A DNA stretch of 64,000 nt from Corynebacterium zhongnanshanii (GCF_014490575.1 NZ_CP061033.1:1922001-1986000), one strand, 5' to 3'. Shown: positions 25,724 to 34,770, numbered from the stretch's first letter. Notes: a model not told the origin generated them from the sequence alone. A program made the numbers and translations.

Positions 25724-27022
25724 ATGTCCACAGATACACACGTGAATCGACAGGAAGAACGCCGCGTTCTTGGCGCCACCCTGGTTGGAACCACCATCGA
25801 GTGGTATGACTTTTTCATTTACGCTCAAGCTGCAGGTCTGGTATTCGCAAGCCAGTTCTTCACCCCTGCCGGCAGCGACAACGCCACCCTAGCCCAGATC
25901 CTGTCCTGGGCCTCCTTGGGCATCAGCTTCCTCTTCCGCCCTCTGGGCGCGGTCATTGCCGGCCACTTGGGCGACCGCCTGGGCCGCAAGGTCATGCTGG
26001 CCACCACGCTCATTCTGATGGGTGCGGCAACGTTCCTCATCGGTCTGCTCCCGACCTATGAATCCATCGGCGTGGCAGCACCGATCCTGCTGGTGGTTTT
26101 GCGTGTTATCCAGGGCTTTTCCGCCGGTGGCGAATGGGGCGGCGCGGCCCTTCTGGCTGTGGAGCACGCTCCCGCGAACAAGCGCGGACGCTTTGGAACC
26201 TACCCGCAGATCGGCGTTCCCCTGGGCCTGTCCTTGGCTACCGCCGTCCTGCTGTTCATGACGCTAGTAGTGGGCATTGACGCGTACAAGGAGTGGGCAT
26301 GGCGCGTGCCTTTCCTGTTCTCCATCGTGCTGATCTTTGTGGGCGCCATTGTTCGTTCTCGCGTGGCAGAGTCTCCCGTCTTTGAGGAGGTTCGTGAGCG
26401 CGCCGCGGAAGCATCCGCTCCCGTTGCCGTGCTGTTGAAGAACCACTTCCCACTGACCCTGAAGGCTGCTCTGATTTTCGCTGCAAACAATGCAACGGGC
26501 TACATCCTGATGACGTTCATGGGTTCCTATGCCACGAAGAAGCTGGAAATGGATCAGGCACAGGTGTTCTGCGCAGTGATTGTTGCCGCAATCGCATGGA
26601 CGGTCTTCACCCTCCTGAGTGGTTCCCTGTCTGACCGCATTGGCCGCACGCAGACGTTCACCATCGGCTATGTCCTGCTGGTCGCTGCCATTTTCCCTGC
26701 GTGGCTGCTGGTCGATGCGGCGAATATCTGGCTGTTTGCCACTGCCCTGCTGATCCTCACGCCGGGTCTGGCGTTGAGCTACGGCCCTCAGTCCGCGCTG
26801 TACGCGGAACTGTTCCCGCGTGAGATCCGCTACTCTGGCGTGTCCATTTCCTACGCCATCGGCGCGATCCTGGGTGGCGCTTTCGCGCCGATGATCGCTC
26901 AGATGCTTCTGGGCCGCACGGGCAGCACGCTGTCCATCGGCGTGTACCTGGTGGTGCTGTACGCGATTGCACTTATCGCCCTGTGGTTCACTCCGCGCGA
27001 CCTGCACAAGCGCACGCTCTAA
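25724..27022 (+). CDS. MHS-family MFS transporter
   Basis: A 432-residue major-facilitator protein with 12 helices, of the metabolite:H+ symporter (MHS) family (ProP/ShiA-like). It shows GTTIEWYDFFIYAQAAGLVF at the N-terminus, RPLGAVIAGHLGDRLGRKVML in loop 2-3, and the MHS signature QGFSAGGEWGGAALLAVEHAP. Candidate substrates are organic acids or osmolytes such as proline, betaine or shikimate; none can be chosen. No ribosome site is visible. Its last codons overlap the convergent MarR gene by 4 bp. A 43-bp copy of its 3' region recurs at 32257. Confidence 0.88.
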   Translation: MSTDTHVNRQEERRVLGATLVGTTIEWYDFFIYAQAAGLVFASQFFTPAGSDNATLAQILSWASLGISFLFRPLGAVIAGHLGDRLGRKVMLATTLILMGAATFLIGLLPTYESIGVAAPILLVVLRVIQGFSAGGEWGGAALLAVEHAPANKRGRFGTYPQIGVPLGLSLATAVLLFMTLVVGIDAYKEWAWRVPFLFSIVLIFVGAIVRSRVAESPVFEEVRERAAEASAPVAVLLKNHFPLTLKAALIFAANNATGYILMTFMGSYATKKLEMDQAQVFCAVIVAAIAWTVFTLLSGSLSDRIGRTQTFTIGYVLLVAAIFPAWLLVDAANIWLFATALLILTPGLALSYGPQSALYAELFPREIRYSGVSISYAIGAILGGAFAPMIAQMLLGRTGSTLSIGVYLVVLYAIALIALWFTPRDLHKRTL

Positions 27023-27516
27023 CGCTCCAAATCTGTGAAGATGTGGGGATAGCGCTTCTTCATCGCAGCAGTAAGCTCACGATCCGTCAGCAAGTGAGCA
27101 AGCTGAGAGAGTACATCTGAGGGGTGTGCTTCAGACATTGTCTGAAGTGCGCCCCTTAACTCATTGTGGAATGCACTTTTGAGATCCTTAATTCGAATAA
27201 GGAGATCTCGCCCTTTGGGGGTCAGGGCATGAAGCGTTGCTCTTTTATCCACAGTGGATTGCGAACTTATAGTGAGCCCCTTGGCGGCCAAGGTGGCAAG
27301 GAGACGGCTCGGACTTCCGGACTCACAGATCAGGTGGCTGCCCACCTCACGCGTACTCAGAGGTCCATGCATCCCGACAATTTCTATCGCCTCTGCCTGC
27401 GACGTCGTCAGGTCAAGCTTCCCAAAGAGGTTATTCAATTGGCGATTACCTTGCCTCTGGAGAGCCAAAATGAGGTATCGAAACTCCTCTGGATACTCAG
27501 CAATGCTACGGGCCAT
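27019..27516 (-). CDS. MarR-family transcriptional regulator
   Basis: A 165-residue winged-helix regulator. The recognition region is LTTSQAEAIEIVGMHGPLSTREVGSHLICESGSPSRLLATLAAKGLT, and the wing carries STVDKRATLHALTPKGRDLL, the conserved DxR of MarR proteins. The ligand is unknown. It is downstream of the SRPBCC gene (15 bp) on one leaderless transcript and sits next to the divergent ribB-acyltransferase-MMPL operon, which it may control. Base composition is AT-richer than in the neighbouring core genes. Confidence 0.85.
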   Translation of the reverse strand: MARSIAEYPEEFRYLILALQRQGNRQLNNLFGKLDLTTSQAEAIEIVGMHGPLSTREVGSHLICESGSPSRLLATLAAKGLTISSQSTVDKRATLHALTPKGRDLLIRIKDLKSAFHNELRGALQTMSEAHPSDVLSQLAHLLTDRELTAAMKKRYPHIFTDLER

Positions 27517-27531
27517 AACGCGTGCCTTCTT

Positions 27532-27942
27532 TCATGTCAGGACAGTATCGAGGGTATGCGCTAAACGAGCGAGACGCTTGTGCGGAACTCGAGAAGATTC
27601 CTGATCACCAATGACTCTTGCGAGGATCCCTTTCTGCGCAACCGTATGGGTAACCTCCGCACCCCTACCTTGTGGATCAATGGCGAAGGTGGATTCTTCG
27701 ACCAGACCAGGGATAACGATGCGGTACTTGATGGCACGTGCATCTGTCGGCACCTGAGTCATTGTCCCTCGTAAGACACCATGCACGGTGACGGCATATT
27801 CGCCCTCCTTATCTAGCGGTTCGACATGACTCATGGCGGGGTTCCACTCGGGAAAGTTCTCAGCATCGTGCAACACACGCTCGATCAACGCTGGATCGTG
27901 ATCAATTGCCTGCACTGCGGTATGTACAGATTTAAATGACAC
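27532..27942 (-). CDS. SRPBCC (START-like) domain protein
   Basis: A 136-residue protein with the helix-grip fold: the N-terminal SVHTAVQAIDHDPALIERVLHDAENFPEWNPAMSHVEPL pattern and the C-terminal helix (LARLAHTLDTVL) are characteristic. Such proteins bind hydrophobic ligands or act as cyclases/aromatases. It is paired with the MarR gene, so a ligand-sensing role is one option. GTG at 27942 lies 7 bases after TATAGT. Confidence 0.75.
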   Translation of the reverse strand: MSFKSVHTAVQAIDHDPALIERVLHDAENFPEWNPAMSHVEPLDKEGEYAVTVHGVLRGTMTQVPTDARAIKYRIVIPGLVEESTFAIDPQGRGAEVTHTVAQKGILARVIGDQESSRVPHKRLARLAHTLDTVLT

Positions 27943-27949
27943 AACACTT

Positions 27950-27955
27950 ACTATA
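27950..27955 (-). promoter_or_regulatory. -10 element of SRPBCC-MarR (leaderless)
   Basis: TATAGT on the minus strand, 7 bases before the GTG at 27942. Confidence 0.6.
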
Positions 27956-28076
27956 GCTTCACCAGGATAAGCATGGGTACTAATGGCAGGTTTTCAGCCT
28001 TGTTACCACCGTCAATCCACCCACTTAGGGGGAGGTTGCCCTACACCCCTTCACGCCCCACTGTCCATACTGTATC

Positions 28077-28116
28077 TATTTACATGACACTTCATACATG
28101 TTGTGTCATGTAAATA
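28077..28116. promoter_or_regulatory. Long perfect dyad upstream of ribB (operator candidate)
   Basis: Perfect 14-bp arms TATTTACATGACAC (28077-28090) and its complement (28103-28116) around 12 bases, ending 16 bp before the ribB ATG. The position fits a repressor operator or a leader hairpin. No FMN riboswitch is present. Confidence 0.65.
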
Positions 28117-28132
28117 AATGAAAGGATTACTC

Positions 28133-28891
28133 ATGCCTTCTGCCTTGGCTAACACCCCACAGGCTGAGCACCTCAAAACCGATGCGCGTCGGAATGCAGA
28201 AACTCTACTCTCACCCATCGAGGACATTGTGGCGGACATCGCCGCAGGAAAAATGGTCGTTCTTGTTGATGACGAAGATCGCGAAAATGAAGGCGATCTC
28301 ATCATGGCTGCAGAAGCCATGACTCCTGAGTCGGTTAATTTCATGATCACTCACGGCAAAGGACTACTGTGTGCGCCAATGACGGCTGAACACGCCGCGC
28401 AGCTGAACTTCGCCCCTATGGTTCACAGCAACGAAGACGACTTCGGCACAGCTTTTACTGTCTCTTGTGATGCCACCGCTGACTTTGGCGTCACTACAGG
28501 CATCTCCGCTGCCGATCGGGCAACGACCATTAGCCTACTCGCTTCAGGCGGAACCGCATCGAGTTTTCACCGCCCAGGCCACGTTTTCCCACTCATTGCA
28601 CGCCATGGCGGTGTTTTAGCTCGAATCGGGCACACCGAAGCTGGAAGTGATCTCGCCGCTATGGCCGGTTTTTCACCAGTAGCTGCCATCATCGAGATTA
28701 TTGGCGATGACGGCGAAATGCTTCGCCTTCCTGAACTGGTGGACTGGTGCGGCAAACACAACATATCTCTGTCAACCATTGAACGTTTGCGTACATATCG
28801 CCAGGCCCAAGTGGAAGCCGGAGTAGACATCACGCAACGGCCAGACGGCTCGGCATTGGCAGGCCTCCCCGTGTCTGCGAAGGAGGCTTAA
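28133..28891 (+). CDS. ribB: 3,4-Dihydroxy-2-butanone-4-phosphate synthase
   Basis: A 252-residue stand-alone RibB that turns ribulose 5-phosphate into DHBP and formate. All catalytic segments are present: VVLVDDEDRENEGDLIMAAE, TGISAADRATTI, and RPGHVFPLIARHGGVLARIGHTEA. There is no RibA (GTP cyclohydrolase II) domain, although corynebacterial rib operons usually carry a RibBA fusion, so this is probably an extra, non-housekeeping copy. The ATG at 28133 is 6 bases after AAAGGA. It heads an operon with an acyltransferase (2 bp gap) and an MMPL exporter. Confidence 0.9.
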   Translation: MPSALANTPQAEHLKTDARRNAETLLSPIEDIVADIAAGKMVVLVDDEDRENEGDLIMAAEAMTPESVNFMITHGKGLLCAPMTAEHAAQLNFAPMVHSNEDDFGTAFTVSCDATADFGVTTGISAADRATTISLLASGGTASSFHRPGHVFPLIARHGGVLARIGHTEAGSDLAAMAGFSPVAAIIEIIGDDGEMLRLPELVDWCGKHNISLSTIERLRTYRQAQVEAGVDITQRPDGSALAGLPVSAKEA

Positions 28892-28893
28892 AC

Positions 28894-30138
28894 GTGGTCA
28901 ACTACAACAACACAAAAACTGGTCAGCTCACGCGAAAAGCTTCCACTCCTGCCATCCATGAATTGGTGTTACGCCATCTGGCCTATGTCGAGGGCCTGGA
29001 AAACATTCCCCGCACCGGACCTGTAATCCTTGTAGCTAATCACGCTTCTTACATGGACCACTTCGTCACTAAAACGCTCAGTGAGAGTGTCCGTGCCGGA
29101 CGGGTATCTTTTCCTACCAAATCTGAAGCCTTTGAAAGCTTTCTCTCCAGGGTCTGGCACGAATCAATGGACTGCTACCCAGTAAACCGCAACGCTCCCG
29201 GAAAGGAGGTGTTCCAACGAGCTCATGAAGCACTCCTCCGCGACGACGCTTTGGTTCTCTACCCGGAAGGAACCAGAAATACAGGAAAGGGTTTACTTCC
29301 CTTTAAAACCGGCGCCTTCCGCATCGCACTGGAAAACAAAGTCCCGGTGGTGCCGATTGGACTGACAGGCTTAGCCGAAGTACTTCCCAAAGGAGCACGT
29401 CTGCCTCGTCGTCACCTTCTCTCGGTAGCGATTGGTAAACCCTTGGAAAGGGCCAGCAGTGGAGATACACGATCGATTGCCCGAAGTATGCGCGATGATG
29501 CCTATGACGCAATAGGTACACTAAAGGATCGTGCACGCCATGCCACTCCGAGCGACTGTGGCCATGCTCTCGAGACAATCGTGGAGCTAGCGCAGCAGAT
29601 TGTAAGTGAGAACCTTACTCCCGAGGGCACACTATCTGCCGAGGTAATCCACCGAGTTGAGCTGCTCCTGAAGATCGCCGATAAAACGTCTCAACGGCGC
29701 CTCGACCTTCGAGTGCAGCAAGCTCGACTTGATGGATTCCGAGCAATGAATGCTCCCACCGCAACGGGAGCCTTCATCCGCACGGCTTTGGTGCATCGTA
29801 AAGCATCAAAATTGTCCGATCTACATTCTTCTAATGACTTTGCAGCGTATCTAGCTGGGCGTAGTGCTCTCATGCTCCCTCAATGGTTTGGAGGAGGTGC
29901 GGAACGAGCTCGAATTCACTTTCAGCGCGCTACTGAACGCGAAGGCAATGTGGCCTCCCAGGCATACGTTGGTTTAGCTGAATCCTTAGCCATCTCGGGG
30001 AATACCCCGGCTGCACTCCAAGCGTATCAACACGCAGCATCAAGCATTGCGGAGACAGATCCTCGGGGATCAGTCCGAAAAAGGAAAATTAAGAACGCCA
30101 TCGCCGCGCTCACAAGCGCGCATGAGGGAGAGCTATAA
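28894..30138 (+). CDS. PlsC-like acyltransferase with helical C-terminal domain
   Basis: A 414-residue protein. Residues 25-200 form a 1-acyl-glycerol-3-phosphate acyltransferase domain with the motif NHASYMDH (H-x4-D) near residue 49, and YPEGTRNTGKGLLPFKTGAFRIA near 128. The remaining 200 residues are helical; the last 80 contain TPR-like pairs (ARIHFQRATEREGNVASQAYVGLAESLA). It may acylate the product of the neighbouring enzyme or a polar lipid. The GTG start has a strong site (AAGGAGG). It is flanked by ribB and the MMPL gene. Confidence 0.8.
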   Translation: MVNYNNTKTGQLTRKASTPAIHELVLRHLAYVEGLENIPRTGPVILVANHASYMDHFVTKTLSESVRAGRVSFPTKSEAFESFLSRVWHESMDCYPVNRNAPGKEVFQRAHEALLRDDALVLYPEGTRNTGKGLLPFKTGAFRIALENKVPVVPIGLTGLAEVLPKGARLPRRHLLSVAIGKPLERASSGDTRSIARSMRDDAYDAIGTLKDRARHATPSDCGHALETIVELAQQIVSENLTPEGTLSAEVIHRVELLLKIADKTSQRRLDLRVQQARLDGFRAMNAPTATGAFIRTALVHRKASKLSDLHSSNDFAAYLAGRSALMLPQWFGGGAERARIHFQRATEREGNVASQAYVGLAESLAISGNTPAALQAYQHAASSIAETDPRGSVRKRKIKNAIAALTSAHEGEL

Positions 30139-30141
30139 GCC

Positions 30142-32241
30142 ATGATTGCTTCTTTCGTTCAACGTCACGCTACATTAGTGGTCGCAGCATGGATTGTGCT
30201 CTGCGCGCTAGGAGGCTTTGGCGCTTTACAGCTCAATGACGTCGTGAAAGCTGGCGGATTTAATGACCAGAACGGCCAATCATTTGCCGGTCAGGAGGCT
30301 AATCGCCACGCTTTCAACGATCCCGAAAACGAACTATCGGTTGTCCTGACGTCCGATAAGCAGATCGATGCATCGGTTGTGGACAAGGTGGAGGAGTCCG
30401 TTAAAACCTTGCCGAATATCGGTGCAGTGACAGATGGTCGGCAGGCTCCGCAATTGGCCTCAGACTCTGGGCACACCCACATTGTTCAGGTTGGAGTGAA
30501 GGCGGACAACACCACCACCCAAAACATGGTGCCAATGCTTCGAGAAAAGGTATCCGAAGCGCTTGCTGACACAGCAGTAGGAAGCCACGTCACTGGAGCC
30601 GCAGCTCTTGACTACGACCTCAACATCCAATCACAGCAGGACGCACTCCACGCAGAAATGATCGCTTTTCCGCTGTTAATCCTTGTGCTACTCGTCATCT
30701 ACCGAGCCATCGGCCCAACAATCCTTACCCTCATCATCGCGGGTGTGTGCCTTATGGGAACACAAGGTGCGGGAACACTGCTGTCACACTTTATGGATGT
30801 GTCCAACATGTATATCACTGGCGCATCTCTCATTGGCCTCGCAGTCTCCGTGGATTATTGCCTATTCCTCATCGCTCGCTATCGGGAGAATCTCCTCGAG
30901 GGGCTATCCACAGCAGAAGCGTTGACAGCAGCAACAAGAACCGCTGGACATGCCATTCGCTTTGGCGGCCTGTCTGTCATCGCCGCGCTGTGTGCTCTGT
31001 TTATCGCACGTAACATGGTCTTTTCGTCCATCGCCTGGGCAGGAATCATTGTCACTGCTATTGCTCTGCTAGCTCTCGCCACACTCGTGCCTGCACTCAT
31101 AAGCTTGGCGGGTGACAGACTGTTCTTCGGCAAGCTTCCCGGATTCCACAGAGCATCGATCACCACGAAAGCACAGCTCTCCCCTACCCTCCGGCTTGCG
31201 CTAGCGAAACCCGCACTCGTCGCTCTCTCAATCACGATCCCTCTTGCGCTCTTCGCCAGCCCCCTGGCCAGCATCACTTTGCAGGTCCCAGTTGCCAGCG
31301 CGTCAATTCTTCCCGAAGGGAAGGATTCACGGGCAGGCATTGAGACGATCCAGACCGAACTCAATGCTCATGAGCTCTTTCCCACGAGTATCACATTCGA
31401 AGGAGCAGAAAGTGAATCGATCAAGGATGTTCAGCAGCGCGCCATGGCGTTGGCGGAACGGCTAGAGCCGCTTGCCACCGTCGATCACGTCTTCGCTCCT
31501 GGCACCAGTACAGAGCTGGAGTCACCGTATCCGTTGACGGGATCCAGCAATGGTATGAATTATGCCCGAGTCATGCTCACGTCCACCGGGCTACCTGACT
31601 CGGCTGAGGCTCATTCCATGATTGAAGAGATCCGCAAGCTCACACAAGACCAAGCTGGAGTCTATATTTCTGGAGCGACCGCGCAAGGCAGCGATTTTGA
31701 CCGCCTTGTAGAACAATCCATTCCATGGATCATCGGAGCAGTCCTACTCATTTCACTAGTTCTGCTCGGGTGGGCATTCCGATCATTGCTTCTGCCCATT
31801 CTCGCTGTCGTTCTTAATGGTTTAGTGGTTTCCGCGGCCATGGGATTATTGTCACTGCTGTGGAGGTTGTTCACCGGAGAGTCGATCAACTCCGTCACTC
31901 CCATTGTCATTTTCGCCATTGTCTTCGGACTCTCCATGGACTACATGGTGCTCATGGCGTCACGAATGAAGGAAGAGTTTAGCAACGGCGCTGACCATAC
32001 GCGCGCCATAGCGTTGGGCGTAACAAAAACATCAGGGCTTGTGATCTCCGCAGCGATCATCATGATCGGGGTATTCCTATCCTTCATGGTCGCCGAAATC
32101 AGTATTGTGCGAGAACTCGGATTGGGGTTAGCTATGGCCGTGGCTTTGGATGCGCTTATTGTCCGCCCCATGCTACTGCCGTCAGCGCTAGCACTCATGG
32201 GCCCCAAAGCCTGGGGCCGCACTAGCACGAAAACTATGTAG
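30142..32241 (+). CDS. MMPL-family lipid exporter
   Basis: A 699-residue RND-superfamily protein of the MMPL type, with two repeats each made of one helix, an extracytoplasmic domain, and five further helices. The membrane part has IGLAVSVDYCLFLIARYRE (helix 4 region, Asp-Tyr pair) in the first half and VFGLSMDYMVLMASRMKEE in the second, which carry the proton relay. MMPL proteins in this order export mycolates and glycolipids. Here it probably exports the product of ribB plus the acyltransferase, or a related lipid. ATG follows 3 bp after the acyltransferase stop. Confidence 0.9.
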   Translation: MIASFVQRHATLVVAAWIVLCALGGFGALQLNDVVKAGGFNDQNGQSFAGQEANRHAFNDPENELSVVLTSDKQIDASVVDKVEESVKTLPNIGAVTDGRQAPQLASDSGHTHIVQVGVKADNTTTQNMVPMLREKVSEALADTAVGSHVTGAAALDYDLNIQSQQDALHAEMIAFPLLILVLLVIYRAIGPTILTLIIAGVCLMGTQGAGTLLSHFMDVSNMYITGASLIGLAVSVDYCLFLIARYRENLLEGLSTAEALTAATRTAGHAIRFGGLSVIAALCALFIARNMVFSSIAWAGIIVTAIALLALATLVPALISLAGDRLFFGKLPGFHRASITTKAQLSPTLRLALAKPALVALSITIPLALFASPLASITLQVPVASASILPEGKDSRAGIETIQTELNAHELFPTSITFEGAESESIKDVQQRAMALAERLEPLATVDHVFAPGTSTELESPYPLTGSSNGMNYARVMLTSTGLPDSAEAHSMIEEIRKLTQDQAGVYISGATAQGSDFDRLVEQSIPWIIGAVLLISLVLLGWAFRSLLLPILAVVLNGLVVSAAMGLLSLLWRLFTGESINSVTPIVIFAIVFGLSMDYMVLMASRMKEEFSNGADHTRAIALGVTKTSGLVISAAIIMIGVFLSFMVAEISIVRELGLGLAMAVALDALIVRPMLLPSALALMGPKAWGRTSTKTM

Positions 32242-32256
32242 TTACAGCGCCTCGGG

Positions 32257-32299
32257 GCACGCTGCCCGTCGGCGTGTACCTGGTGGCGCTATACGCGAT
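32257..32299 (+). pseudogene. Remnant of an MHS transporter 3' region
   Basis: These 43 bases match 26925-26967 inside the MHS gene at 39 positions, and the same frame reads GTLPVGVYLVALYAIS against STLSIGVYLVVLYAIA. No more of the gene is present. It marks the right end of the AT-richer island. Confidence 0.75.
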
Positions 32300-32323
32300 A
32301 AGCGCTAGCCGGAAAGCTCGTGG

Positions 32324-32539
32324 CTACTTGTCCCGAATCCGCTTCATCGCAACGGCAAACAAGAAGAGTGCTGAGATAAAAGCTGCGATGGAGATAGGGT
32401 TATATAAATCCAACTGGCTGCTATCTCCCAACCACGTAAAGAATAGCGCGTTAGCACATCCTATGATGATCAACGCTACCGCGGTTAAAAATAAACGTTT
32501 CGTCGAAGTATGCGGCAGAAGCACCTGCGAGTTTGTCAC
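32324..32539 (-). CDS. Small two-helix membrane protein
   Basis: A 71-residue protein with two membrane helices (LFLTAVALIIIGCANALFFTWL and PISIAAFISALFLFAVAM) and a basic end KRIRDK. The preferred start is GTG at 32539, 8 bases after GGAGG; an ATG at 32554 is within that site. No family was recognised. It is at the right edge of the island and is not part of an operon. Confidence 0.5.
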   Translation of the reverse strand: MTNSQVLLPHTSTKRLFLTAVALIIIGCANALFFTWLGDSSQLDLYNPISIAAFISALFLFAVAMKRIRDK

Positions 32540-32647
32540 CGACAACACCTCCATAAAGGTCGGCTTCAGTCATATCGCTTCAGTCATTGAACGCACAACA
32601 GCGAGCGTTCACCACAGATGCTACCTACATACTAAATGTTTCGCAAC

Positions 32648-33706
32648 CTATAGCACTTTCTCCGTGGCGCTATACTTCTCCTCCGCCTCAGCGCGCGTAG
32701 CGCCCCACCACTCCGGATGGGACCGGTACCACTCCACCGTGGCGGCCAGCCCCTCAGCAAAACTGGTGTAGCGCGGTGACCAGCCCAAAGACTCCGTACT
32801 GGAGGGGTCGATCGCATACCTGCGATCGTGCCCCGGCCGGTCCGTCACATGCACGAACCAGTCCGAGGGCTTCTCAAAAAGAGCCAACAAATCCCCCACT
32901 ACTTCCCTATTCGACCGCTCGCCATCGGCACCGATCAAATAGGTCTGCCCCACCTCACCGCGCTCCAGAATCGTCCACACCGCATCATTGTGGTCGTCCA
33001 CATGAATCCAGTCACGCACATTATCCCCGGCCCCATATAAACGCGGCTTCTCGCCACCCAATAACCCAGTAATCTGCCGCGGAATAAACTTCTCCGGATG
33101 CTGCCGCGGCCCATAATTATTGGAACAATTACTGATCGTGGCACTCAGCCCCCGGGAACGCACACACGCCCGCACAAAATGATCCGCCGCCGCCTTAGAC
33201 GCGGAATACGGTGAACTCGGAGCATACGGCGTCTCCACCGTAAAACGCGCCGGATCATCCAACGCTAAATCCCCAAACACCTCATCGGTGGAAATGTGGT
33301 GCAGATGCACCCCACAACGCACCGCGGCCTCCGCCAGCACCACCGTGCCCTCCACATTCGTCCGCGCAAACAACCCCGGATCCAGAAGGGAATTATCGTT
33401 GTGGGACTCCGCCGCGAAATGCACAATCGCCACGCTGGACGCATCATAGCCATCGGCCTCAGCCTGCGCGACCAGCCCAGACAGCACGCGAGAGACCGTC
33501 TCCACATCCACCACAGACCCTCGGGTGAACTGGAGGCGGGCACGCTGGGCGTCGGGGACAATCAGATTATCCGGATTCGCCGCATACGTCATCGCATCGA
33601 GCACGTGCACGCACACGTCAGGGCGCGTCTCCAGCGTCCGGTGCACAAAGTTCGAGCCAATGAAGCCCGCGCCGCCCGTGACCAGCAGATAGCGGAATGT
33701 GCGCAT
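32648..33706 (-). CDS. rmlB: dTDP-glucose 4,6-dehydratase
   Basis: A 352-residue extended SDR enzyme, the second step to dTDP-L-rhamnose. It shows TGGAGFIGSNFVH at the N-terminus, VHFAAESHNDNSL, the catalytic ISTDEVFGD, YSASKAAADHFV (Tyr-x3-Lys), and YGPRQHPEKFIP. It begins 2 bp after ccsB in the same direction and lies 11 kb from rmlC-rmlA, also on this strand. That spacing, filled by iron-transport and island genes, suggests that an rmlBCA cluster was split. Confidence 0.93.
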   Translation of the reverse strand: MRTFRYLLVTGGAGFIGSNFVHRTLETRPDVCVHVLDAMTYAANPDNLIVPDAQRARLQFTRGSVVDVETVSRVLSGLVAQAEADGYDASSVAIVHFAAESHNDNSLLDPGLFARTNVEGTVVLAEAAVRCGVHLHHISTDEVFGDLALDDPARFTVETPYAPSSPYSASKAAADHFVRACVRSRGLSATISNCSNNYGPRQHPEKFIPRQITGLLGGEKPRLYGAGDNVRDWIHVDDHNDAVWTILERGEVGQTYLIGADGERSNREVVGDLLALFEKPSDWFVHVTDRPGHDRRYAIDPSSTESLGWSPRYTSFAEGLAATVEWYRSHPEWWGATRAEAEEKYSATEKVL

Positions 33707-33708
33707 CG

Positions 33709-34770
33709 TTAGCTCAGGCCCGCGTAGGAGTGCAGACCGGACACAACCATGTTGATGAAGAACAGGTTGAACACCATCGCACCAAAGGCCACCACGTTGA
33801 TCCAGGAGGACCAGTTACGCCAGCCCGGGGTGGCGCGCGCGTGCAGATACGCTGCATACAGCAGCCACGTGATCAGGGACACCGTCTCCTTCGGGTCCCA
33901 TCCCCAGAAACGGCCCCACGCACCATCGGCCCAGATCGCGCCGAAAATCACGCCCAGGCCGAAGATCGGCAGCGCCCACACACACGTCCGGTACGCCAAC
34001 GCGTCCAACTTATCCGCGGCCGGCAACGGCGCCACGATCTTGCCCAGCACACCGCGCTCCTGCCCCTTCGGCTGGGTACGGCGCACCAGGTACATGATGG
34101 AAAACACACCAGAGATCAAACCGATGGAACCACCAATGGACACCGTGGACACGTGGATGGAATACCAGTAACTATTCAGCGCCGGCACCAGCGGGCCGGA
34201 CTCCGCGTACAGCTTCGTGCCGCCGTAGAACATCAGCCCCACCACCGGAGTGAGGATCCACGGCCACATCACGCGCATGGACTTGCGGCTGATCATCACC
34301 ACAGAAATCAGCATCGCAGCCAGGGTGACGGTCATGATGTACTCGAACAGGTTGCCCCACGGGAAGCGGCTGTTCGCAAGGCCTCGAGTCACCGAGTGCA
34401 CCAGGTGCACCGCCACGCCCAGCCACACCAGCGCCTGCGCAATGCCGCCGAACTGGTCCGTGCGGCGTGCGCGCCGCAGGATGTACTCGTCCTTCAGCCG
34501 CTCCGGGAGATCCTGCTCCCCCACGCGTGCGCCGTCGCCCGCGCCTGCTGCCTCGGCCGTTCCGGACGCGCCCACCGCAACCTTCTGCTTCACCTGGGAG
34601 TTCGACGCCGCTTCTCCCCTCAACGCCGCCGCACGATCCCGACGCAGCTCCGCCACAATATTGAACAGTCCGTAATAAACCAAAGAAAAGACGAGCGCCA
34701 GAAGGTACACGCCGATAGTGGTCTTGAAGGCCAAGTCCGAGAAATCAGCCAAGTTTTGGTTAACCATCAT
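33709..34770 (-). CDS. ccsB: Cytochrome c biogenesis protein CcsB/ResC
   Basis: A 353-residue membrane protein of the System II haem-handling complex. It has the tryptophan-rich WGRFWGWDPKETVSLITWLLYAAYLHAR segment (the WWD domain, about residues 285-312) and eight or so helices. With ResB it moves haem and attaches it to apocytochrome c. The N-terminal 50-85 residues include a loop with Ala/Gly/Glu-rich sequence. Synteny is with Rv0529. The 159-bp gap to resB holds GC-rich degenerate repeats (CGGC-type words, 34850-34929). Confidence 0.93.
   Translation of the reverse strand: MMVNQNLADFSDLAFKTTIGVYLLALVFSLVYYGLFNIVAELRRDRAAALRGEAASNSQVKQKVAVGASGTAEAAGAGDGARVGEQDLPERLKDEYILRRARRTDQFGGIAQALVWLGVAVHLVHSVTRGLANSRFPWGNLFEYIMTVTLAAMLISVVMISRKSMRVMWPWILTPVVGLMFYGGTKLYAESGPLVPALNSYWYSIHVSTVSIGGSIGLISGVFSIMYLVRRTQPKGQERGVLGKIVAPLPAADKLDALAYRTCVWALPIFGLGVIFGAIWADGAWGRFWGWDPKETVSLITWLLYAAYLHARATPGWRNWSSWINVVAFGAMVFNLFFINMVVSGLHSYAGLS

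Noticed and set aside
28021..28132. FMN riboswitch before ribB
   Set aside because: No RFN-element sequence is present; the leader instead has the perfect dyad.
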